A stretch of DNA of 18,746 nucleotides, from assembly GCA_002314445.1 (NCBI GenBank), contig DCFX01000061.1, forward strand, positions 75,613 to 94,358, in the 5' to 3' direction. The stretch comes from Treponema sp. UBA1793. Lineage in GTDB: Bacteria; Spirochaetota; Spirochaetia; Treponematales; Treponemataceae. Made by a program: the position numbers and the translations under genes. Every line of letters starts with the position of its first letter. Positions within the stretch are counted from its first letter, which is position 1. Shown piece after piece: positions 7,024-13,900 of the stretch. The notes below the pieces were generated by a model. That model was not told the DNA's origin. It did not search any database and saw nothing but the letters and a program-made list of their open reading frames with translations.

Positions 7024-7050
7024 AATAAAACCGCCCGCACGGATGCGGGC
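7024..7050 (-). terminator. intrinsic terminator in repeat copy 3
   Basis: Same structure as in copy 2: stem GCCCGCA (7044-7050) with TGCGGGC (7033-7039), TCCG loop and GGTTTTATT on the minus strand. It is the first GC-rich terminator met after the phosphofructokinase stop; the AT hairpin C of this copy (about 7107-7133) comes before it. Confidence 0.65.
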
Positions 7051-7135
7051 TAAAGCAAGGCGGGAAAATCATTACACCGGTGCTACGCCCCGGATTTTCC
7101 CGCAATTAAAAAATTACATGGATGTAATTCTTTAA

Positions 7136-8530
7136 TTATTTCTCCGACGGCTTTTTCCTTCCGTCTGCAACAGCTTTAATCATACGTTCGCGCGCAGCAG
7201 CAATATCATTCACCATAAGGATCGGCTGTCCTGTTGCATCAAGTGCATCGCGCCACAAAGCGCCTTCGGGATCTACGACGTTACGGTGCATTGTCACCGC
7301 GCTGATCGGGATATGAACGAACTTGTCATGAACGAGCCCGATGACCATCTTTGTTTTGCCTGCCATAGCTGCATGAACAGCGTTGTTACCCAGACGTTCG
7401 CAGTAAATGGAATCATTTGCAGTCGTAACGGCGGCCCGGATCTGATAACCCGGATCAATATATTTCAGATTGATATGGAAATGTTTATCTTTGAAATACT
7501 TCGTAATTTCATCGCGCAGATACACACCGATATCTGCAAGCTTGATATTTCCGGACGCGTCGGTCTGATTTGTCTTTGTCAGCAGTTCCTGCCCTGCACC
7601 CTCGGCGACAATAACAACAGCGTGGTGCCGTTCGTTAAGACGCTGTTCAAGAGTCGCAAGGAATCCGTTGGGGCCTTCCAGGTCAAAAGGAACTTCAGGG
7701 ATAAGGCAGAAATTAGCCTCATGGCTTGCAAGTGCTGTAGCCGTTGCAATAAATCCTGATTCACGTCCCATCAATTTTACAAGTCCTATGCCGTTAATCT
7801 GGGAATGGGCTTCCATATGAATTGAAGCAACAGCTTCCTTTGCCTTCTGAACCGCAGTTTCAAAACCAAAAGAGCGGTCTATAAACTGGAGGTCGTTATC
7901 TACTGTTTTCGGAATACCGATAACGGAAACTTTTAATCCTCTCTTATCAATCTCATCAGCAATATCGAGCGCACCGCGCTGAGTGCCGTCGCCGCCGATA
8001 ATGAACAGCATATTAATGTCCATCTTTTCGACACAGTCGACAATGTCGCTTACACGCTCGCCGCCGCCTCTGCTTGTTCCAAGGAAAGAGCCGCCTATCT
8101 TATGAATTTCATCAACATTGTCAGGATTAAGCTCCATCGTATCGAATCCCTCATCCGGGAAAAATCCCTTGAATCCGTATTGAAAACCGAAAATACGACG
8201 TACACCATAACGGTTGTACAGGCAGCGGACGATTGCGCGGATAACATCGTTAAGACCGGGACAGAGTCCGCCGCATGTGCAGATACCTGCTTTTACATGT
8301 TTAGGATCAAAATAGATATATTCCCGGGGACCGGCCTTCTGCATAAGGTTTGACGATGTCTGATCGTCCTCATCCTTATTGCCGAACACATTCACGCGGT
8401 ATCTCACGAAAGAATCATCCTTCGCATAATTTGCTCTGTAGTCGCCGACTACTGTGGAAAGCAGGATAGGTGACTGAACTTTACATGGTCCCAGTGTTTC
8501 AATAGCAAAATCGTATTTATCTGCTGCCAT
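7136..8530 (-). CDS. pfkA: 6-phosphofructokinase, probably ATP-dependent (PPi-PFK-derived lineage)
   Basis: A 464-residue cytoplasmic glycolytic enzyme phosphorylating fructose 6-phosphate. Motifs, numbered from the ATG at 8530: GGLCPGLN (87-94), GGDGTQRGA (179-187), PKTVDND (207-213) and KLMGRESGF (252-260). Glycine after GGD, rather than the aspartate of PPi enzymes, points to ATP, while the lysine in PKTVDND is the residue of the PPi-related branch. This G/K combination and the GGDGTQRGA string match trypanosome and spirochaete ATP-PFKs of about 450-490 residues. I start at the ATG because GGGAG lies five bases before it; the upstream in-frame TTG overlaps that ribosome site. It is divergent from lemA and ends against the tandem repeat array. 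A PPi donor cannot be strictly ruled out. Confidence 0.9.
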   Translation of the reverse strand: MAADKYDFAIETLGPCKVQSPILLSTVVGDYRANYAKDDSFVRYRVNVFGNKDEDDQTSSNLMQKAGPREYIYFDPKHVKAGICTCGGLCPGLNDVIRAIVRCLYNRYGVRRIFGFQYGFKGFFPDEGFDTMELNPDNVDEIHKIGGSFLGTSRGGGERVSDIVDCVEKMDINMLFIIGGDGTQRGALDIADEIDKRGLKVSVIGIPKTVDNDLQFIDRSFGFETAVQKAKEAVASIHMEAHSQINGIGLVKLMGRESGFIATATALASHEANFCLIPEVPFDLEGPNGFLATLEQRLNERHHAVVIVAEGAGQELLTKTNQTDASGNIKLADIGVYLRDEITKYFKDKHFHINLKYIDPGYQIRAAVTTANDSIYCERLGNNAVHAAMAGKTKMVIGLVHDKFVHIPISAVTMHRNVVDPEGALWRDALDATGQPILMVNDIAAARERMIKAVADGRKKPSEK

Positions 8531-8552
8531 AAGTACTCCCAAAAGTCATAAA

Positions 8553-8581
8553 TAATTAGCACTTCAATACGACAGTGTAAA
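8553..8581 (-). promoter_or_regulatory. candidate promoter for phosphofructokinase
   Basis: On the minus strand TTTACA (8576-8581) and TAATTA (8553-8558) are 17 bp apart, giving a short leader with GGGAG before the ATG at 8530. A small inverted repeat, CAGTG (8573-8577) and CACTG (8585-8589), overlaps the -35. The rest of the 204-bp divergent spacer is AT-rich; I could not pick a convincing promoter for lemA in it. Confidence 0.4.
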
Positions 8582-8734
8582 GCGCACTGCCTATATATTG
8601 TAAGAAGAATATCTATAAAAACTGATTTATTCAATAGTATATAAGTACTAAAATATATAAACTTTTTATTTTCATAGCTTTTTATCCTGAAAAAGTGTAT
8701 ATATTGTTAATAGATATTTTTACAGGAGTGTTAC

Positions 8735-9340
8735 ATGTCCAGTGGAAAAAAAGCGGTTATCACAGTAGTGATTATAGCTGCAGTTGTGCTGCTGCTCGCA
8801 CAGAACGGAATCGGCACATATAACAAAATGGTAGCTATGGATGAGGAAGTAACAAGCCAGTGGGCTGAAGTACAGAACCAGTATCAGCGCCGCTATGACC
8901 TTATTCCGAATCTTGTTGCAACTGTCAAAGGTTATGCAACTCATGAAAGCGACGTTTACACACAGGTCGCAGAGGCACGTTCAAAAGCCGGCGGTGTCGT
9001 AAAAGTAGACGAAAAAATTCTTACCGATCCCGATGCATTTGCAAAATATCAGCAAGTCCAGGATCAGCTGGGCAGCAGCCTTCAGCGTCTTCTCATGGTA
9101 ACGGAAAATTATCCGGAGTTGAAAGCTGATCAGAACTTCCTTGCTCTTCAGGATCAGCTTGAAGGTACGGAAAACCGCATTACGGTTGCACGTAAGAGGT
9201 TTAACGACTCTGCACAATCATATAATTCATATATCCGGCGGTTCCCGAACAGCTTCATCGCGAATATGTCGCATTTTGAAAAAAAGCAGTACTTTACGGC
9301 AGGATCCGAAGCACAGGCTGCTCCCAAGGTAGAGTTCTAA
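8735..9340 (+). CDS. lemA: LemA family protein
   Basis: A 201-residue protein with an N-terminal membrane helix (about 7-22) and a helical, coiled-coil-like body outside the cytoplasm. The family core is clear: MDEEVTSQWAEVQNQYQRR (35-53), DLIPNLVATVKGYATHE (55-71) and the end motif YNSYIRRFPNSFIA (163-176). ACAGGAG precedes the ATG at good spacing. The biochemical role of LemA proteins is not settled; they are repeatedly found next to TPM-domain proteins, as here, and are linked to envelope homeostasis. The following TPM gene starts 38 bp downstream with no terminator, suggesting one operon. Confidence 0.93.
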   Translation: MSSGKKAVITVVIIAAVVLLLAQNGIGTYNKMVAMDEEVTSQWAEVQNQYQRRYDLIPNLVATVKGYATHESDVYTQVAEARSKAGGVVKVDEKILTDPDAFAKYQQVQDQLGSSLQRLLMVTENYPELKADQNFLALQDQLEGTENRITVARKRFNDSAQSYNSYIRRFPNSFIANMSHFEKKQYFTAGSEAQAAPKVEF

Positions 9341-9377
9341 AACACAGATATAACCATTCAGGAGGGCCGGCAGGGAA

Positions 9378-10082
9378 ATGAAAACTAAGACGATGCTGAA
9401 AAAACTCAATCTCTCTCAAAAGGATTTTGAGGAAATTTCCGATGCGGTGAAAAAAGCCGAATCAAAAACAACGGGCGAAATAGCGGCCGCTGTCACAGCG
9501 GAGAGTGCTCACTATGCATTCTGGGAGCTGCTCGCATCAGTGTGTATTGCAGTACTTGTTTTTGCCGCAATGCTCCCGTTTGCCGGAAAACTTCAGGAAG
9601 CATACCAGCGTATTACATGGACGCAGCGCGTATGGGCACTTCCTGCACTGTACGGATTCGTATGCTTTGCAGTTATTGCCGCATCGTTTTATCTCTTTAA
9701 TTTTCCTGCCCTTGACAGACTGGTCATTCCCCGTGCTGTCCGCAGCGCAAGTGTCACCCGGCGCGCATTCAGACATTTTACCGAAAGCGGCGTGTATGAA
9801 ACCAGGGAACATTCCGGCATACTGATTTTCGTTTCATACATGGAACGTCAGGTGCGTATTGTCGCTGACCGGGGTATCTCTGAAAAAATATCCCAGGATT
9901 TGTGGAAAATCATCTCGGACGAACTTGCAGCCGACATAAAGGCGGGAAACGCAAAAACAGGGTTCATCAACGCAATTGAAAAATGCGGCGACCTGCTCGC
10001 CAGAAATTTCCCTGCACACGAAGAAAACCCCGACGAGCTGCCCGACGGACTTACCGTCCTGGAGGATGCAGAATGGTATTAA
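9378..10082 (+). CDS. TPM-domain membrane protein (second TPM of the lemA operon type)
   Basis: A 234-residue protein with a split TPM domain. Residues 17-45 (EEISDAVKKAESKTTGEIAA region) form the first part, two membrane helices follow (about 48-69 and 85-107), then the rest of the domain (127-212), including YETREHSGILIFVSYMERQV (140-159) and RIVADRGI. No signal peptide is seen, so the soluble parts probably face the cytoplasm. This matches the second TPM protein often found after lemA in bacteria, whose function is unknown. AGGAGGG lies upstream and CAGGGAA immediately before the ATG. The stop codon lies 10 bases inside the next gene. Confidence 0.85.
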   Translation: MKTKTMLKKLNLSQKDFEEISDAVKKAESKTTGEIAAAVTAESAHYAFWELLASVCIAVLVFAAMLPFAGKLQEAYQRITWTQRVWALPALYGFVCFAVIAASFYLFNFPALDRLVIPRAVRSASVTRRAFRHFTESGVYETREHSGILIFVSYMERQVRIVADRGISEKISQDLWKIISDELAADIKAGNAKTGFINAIEKCGDLLARNFPAHEENPDELPDGLTVLEDAEWY

Positions 10083-10876
10083 TCAACAGACGGATTCCTA
10101 AAATTGCCGCGGTTCTTGCGGCAGTCGCACTGTGCATTGCACTCCCTGTTTCCGCACTTACCGTCCCCCCCTATACGGCCCGGGTCATGGATGAAGCAGG
10201 CATTCTCAGCAGTAATGAAAAATCGGAAATTACCAGCTATCTTGAATCACTCGAGGATACGACAGGCATTCAGATTGCCGTTCTTACGGTTCCTTCCCTT
10301 GAAAACGAAGACCTCGAATCATACGGTATAAAAGTTGCACAGACATGGAAACTCGGCGACAAGGAAAAGGATAACGGAGCACTGCTGCTCATCGCATATG
10401 CAGAGCATAAAGTCCGCATAGAAACAGGCTACGGGCTGGAAGAAAAACTTACCGACGCAAAATGCGGCCTTATAATCCGCAACGTAATCACTCCCAAATT
10501 CCGCAGCGGTAAATACGGTGAAGGAATTATGGAGGGCGTAAAAAACATGGGCGGCATTGCCTCCGATAATGCACAGCTCGTGGCAAAAAGCGTTGCGGCC
10601 GGAACTTCCGGCGAAAGCGACAACGATTCACTTGCAGCATTCTTTTTCGGAATCGTATTTTTCATTGTATGGCTCATGATCATTCCGGGTTTAACAAGAC
10701 GGCGGCACGGCTGGCTCCCGTGGCTGATCCTCCCACTGTTCCGCGGCAATATGCATAACTATAACCACCATGATACTTTCGGCGGATTCGGAGGCGGTTT
10801 TGGCGGCGGCGGAAGTCATTTCTCCGGCGGCGGCGGCGGAAGTTTCGGCGGCGGCGGCGCTTCCGGCGGCTGGTAA
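10073..10876 (+). CDS. secreted, membrane-anchored TPM-domain protein with Gly-rich tail (YgcG-like)
   Basis: A 267-residue protein. A signal peptide is visible (RR at 6-7, hydrophobic 11-24, likely cleavage after PVSA at 28). The TPM domain spans about 33-175 with YTARVMDEAGILS (34-46), GIQIAVLTVPS (65-75), NGALLLIAYAEHKVRIETGYG (101-121, broken by variable positions) and KYGEGI (147-152). A membrane helix at about 188-205 and a Gly-rich C-terminus ending GASGGW follow, as in YgcG proteins. The ATG is at 10073, with GGAGG seven bases upstream inside the preceding gene, and the two genes overlap by 10 bp, so translation is probably coupled. A longer upstream in-frame start at 9983 would put the signal peptide internally and is rejected. 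Confidence 0.87.
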   Translation: MVLINRRIPKIAAVLAAVALCIALPVSALTVPPYTARVMDEAGILSSNEKSEITSYLESLEDTTGIQIAVLTVPSLENEDLESYGIKVAQTWKLGDKEKDNGALLLIAYAEHKVRIETGYGLEEKLTDAKCGLIIRNVITPKFRSGKYGEGIMEGVKNMGGIASDNAQLVAKSVAAGTSGESDNDSLAAFFFGIVFFIVWLMIIPGLTRRRHGWLPWLILPLFRGNMHNYNHHDTFGGFGGGFGGGGSHFSGGGGGSFGGGGASGGW

Positions 10877-10887
10877 CTGAATTAAGA

Positions 10888-10916
10888 TTGAATTATGAAG
10901 TCTGTAATGATACAAT
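10888..10916 (+). promoter_or_regulatory. promoter directly before the macroglobulin start codon
   Basis: TTGAAT (10888-10893) and TACAAT (10911-10916) are 17 bp apart, starting 12 bp after the TPM gene stop. Only seven bases (ATTCTCC) separate the -10 from the ATG at 10924, so transcription should begin at or one base before the start codon. This would separate macroglobulin and pbpC transcription from the lemA operon. Confidence 0.6.
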
Positions 10917-10923
10917 ATTCTCC

Positions 10924-13900
10924 ATGCAAGAGAAAAAATTAGTATCAATTACAGGCTTTTTTATTTTATTGGGAACAGCAGTACTGTTTAATTCGTGCTC
11001 AGGAAAACAATCCGCGGTAAATAAAACAGATCCGTCCGTCGTTGAAGAAATTTCGCCATTACGTATCGGACGGCTTACTCCTGTCATCGTGCGCTTTACC
11101 CAAACTCCGCTTTGTTCCCCGGAGGAGGCTCTGTCCCTGTCCCCGGCACAAAAAGGTTCATGGACGTTCCGCGATGAACGCACGGCGGTTTTCACCCCTG
11201 CCAATCCATATAAAGCCGGCAGCAGAATCACGCTGAGTGCAAACTGCAGGAAACTGTTCGGAAAAGAATTTGCATCAAAAAATTTCAGACATACATTTAT
11301 TGCAGACTCACCTTCATATACTGTCAGTTTCGACGGACTCAGTGTTAATCAGTCAGGAGACGGATTCATACTGGCAGGTTCCCTTTCGACAGACATTCCC
11401 CTTTCAAAAAAAGAAGTGGATAAAATGCTCTGCGTAAAGCTCAGCGGAAAATCATTTTCAGAAAAACTGCCCGTTGAATGGAACAGCACTGATAAAACCG
11501 GTGCACGCAGATTCACTGTAAAAGGAATTGAAAAATACAAGAACGGAAGAACGCTCACTGCAAGCTGGAACGGAAAACAGCTTGGCCTGTCAAAACGGCA
11601 GGACAGCACGTTCTGCGGTACAAAAACGTACCGCATTCCGGATGAGCAGATGTTCTCGGTAATGGATGTAGATACTTCACGGCCGGATACGATTCTTGTC
11701 AGTTTCTCGGAACCGGTGGATACAACGCAGGATTTAGCAGGTTTTTTCACAACGGAAAAAAGGAACGGAGTTGAAGCTGTAAAGGTAAACTATACTGTTC
11801 ATAAAAACATAGTCAATCTGTACAACGACGGAAACTGGCAGGATATTTCACAGCTTACCATCATTAAAGGAATAAAAAGTACAAGCGGTAAATATCTTGC
11901 AGCGCAGGAAAAAATCGTTCTGTCAGATAACTGGGACATTCCTTCCGTGCGCTTTCTCACAAGCGGAAACATCCTGCCTTCTTCGCAGGGAACGACGCTT
12001 CCCGTCGAGACAAAAAATCTCGCAGGGCTTACAGTTCAGGTGTACGAAATATACAACAGCAACATCGTACAGTTCCTGCAGGTAAACGAACTCGACGGAG
12101 AGGAAGAACTGTACCGCGTCGGTGAACCTGTATGGACAAAGAACATTACCTTTCCGTGGGACGATTCAATGCAGAACAAATACATTCCGCGCGGAATCGA
12201 CCTTTCAGGACTCACCAAAAAATATCCCGACGGTATGTTTCAGATACGGATTACGTTCCGTCACGAAAACATAAAATATGTCTGCCATGCAGGCCACCGG
12301 GATTTCTCGTCGCTGCGCATGCCTCCTGATTTTGACGCCGACGAAAAGCCCCAGGAAAAGAGCTGGTGGGATTACTGGGACGGTATGTCATGGGAAGAAC
12401 GTGATAATTACTGGACATACCGCGATGATCCGTGCCACCCCGCGTTTTACATGGAGCAGTACAACAGTTCAAACTTTATTAAACGCAATATTCTTGTTTC
12501 GGACATCGGCATCATGGCAAAGAAAACAGGAAGCGGCGATTTGTATATTACTGCAACCGATTTGAAAACGGCAAAACCGCTCGGCGGTGCTGAAGTTACG
12601 GCATACTCGTTTGTCGGAAAACAGGTAGCTTCAGCGCAGACGGATGCAGACGGCAGCGTCATCTTCAAAAACTGCGGCAGAACGGCTTTCATTTCCGCAG
12701 CAGCAGCCAGGCAGTCATCATATCTGAAACTTTCCGAAGGAACAGGCCTTTCCGTCAGCCATTTTGAAACGGGCGGAGAGAATGCTCAGAACGGCGTAAA
12801 GGGATATATCTACGGAGAGCGGGGCGTCTGGAGGCCGGGCGATCCGCTGTATCTTACGTTCGTCGTACAGGACCTTGCAGGAAAGCTGCCGGCTGATATC
12901 CCCGTTCTGTTTGAGCTTCAGGACCCGCTCGGCCGCATAACGGAAACGAAAACACTCACCAGCGGTTTAAACGGTTTTTATGCAATCGCGGCAAAAACGG
13001 CGCAGGACGCACCAACAGGTTTGTGGACTGCCCGTGTAAAAATCGGCGGGCAGCAGTGGACAAAAGCGGTACGCGTGGAAACCGTCGTACCTAATCATCT
13101 TTCCGTAAAACTTGAAACAAAACAGAAATATCTTACATCCCGGAATAATGATTTTGAACTCACCGGCGCGTGGCTTCACGGTGCACCAGTGCCTGACTAC
13201 AAGGCAGACGTTTCCGTACGCCTTTCTCCGGCTGTAACAGGTTTTGACGGTTACGGCGAATATTCATTTACGAACCCAGAGCGCACCGTTGAGTCGACAA
13301 GGGAGACAGTGTGGGAAGGGAACCTCGATAAAACATCGAAAGCCGGGTTCTCCGTCGATCTGCCTTCAGACAATGAACTGCCGGGAAAACTGAAAGCACA
13401 GTTCATCACGCGTATATTCGAACCTTCCGGCATGTTCTCCACTGAACAAACGTCTTTCGACTATTCCCCGTACAGCAGGTATATAGGGCTCAAACTGCCT
13501 AAGGGCGATGCCGCTCGCGGCATGCTGCTGACCGACACTGACCACACAGCCGATGTCGTGCTGCTTACTCCTGACGGAAAACCTGCGGGAGATGCGACGC
13601 TTTCCTATACAATTTATAAAATGGAATGGAAATGGTGGTGGGAAAAAGATGCGCTTACAAACGCGACGTATGTTGAATCACGCTCATACGCGCATGTCGC
13701 GGACGGAACGGTCTCTGTCAAAAACGGAAAAGGTTCGTTCAGCTTCATGGTAAAATATCCTGACTGGGGACGCTATATGGTCACAGTCTCGGACGGATAT
13801 AACGGGCACAGCGCTGCAAAAATCGTATACATAGACTGGCCGGGATGGGCCGGGCGTGCGCAGGAAAGCGGTTCCGGAAGCGCAGCGATGGTTCCGCTCG

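Larger units (their letters stand above)
6777..7134. repeat. three tandem copies of a 123-bp, three-hairpin repeat
   Basis: Copies are 6777-6900 (124 bp), 6901-7023 (123 bp) and 7024-7134 (missing the last dozen bases, abutting the phosphofructokinase stop). Copies 2 and 3 are almost identical; copy 1 has diverged. Each unit holds (A) a GC-rich hairpin, GCCCGC paired with GCGGGC; (B) a long hairpin, in copy 2 GCGGGAAAATC (6937-6947) with GATTTTCCCGC (6970-6980), enclosing the self-complementary GCACCGGTGC (6951-6960); and (C) an AT hairpin, TAAAAAATTACAT with its complement around GG or GA. Copy 1 keeps hairpin A despite changed loop sequence, and keeps B through a G-T pair. There is no coding capacity. 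It is not CRISPR, because there are no spacers. Confidence 0.9.

Noticed and set aside
6777..7134. CRISPR array or integron attC array
   Set aside because: The copies are contiguous 123-bp units without spacers, there are no cas genes or integrase, and the units lack clear attC core sites or intervening cassettes.
8531..8542. TTG start giving a 468-residue phosphofructokinase
   Set aside because: The TTG overlaps the GGGAG ribosome site of the ATG at 8530, which has correct spacing and gives the usual family length.
8573..8589. CAGTG/CACTG inverted repeat as a repressor operator of phosphofructokinase
   Set aside because: It overlaps the -35, but five-base arms are easily found by chance and no regulator is nearby.
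9983..10072. Upstream extension of the YgcG-like protein to 297 residues
   Set aside because: The extension is out-of-frame sequence of the preceding TPM gene and would bury the signal peptide; the ATG at 10073 has a good GGAGG.
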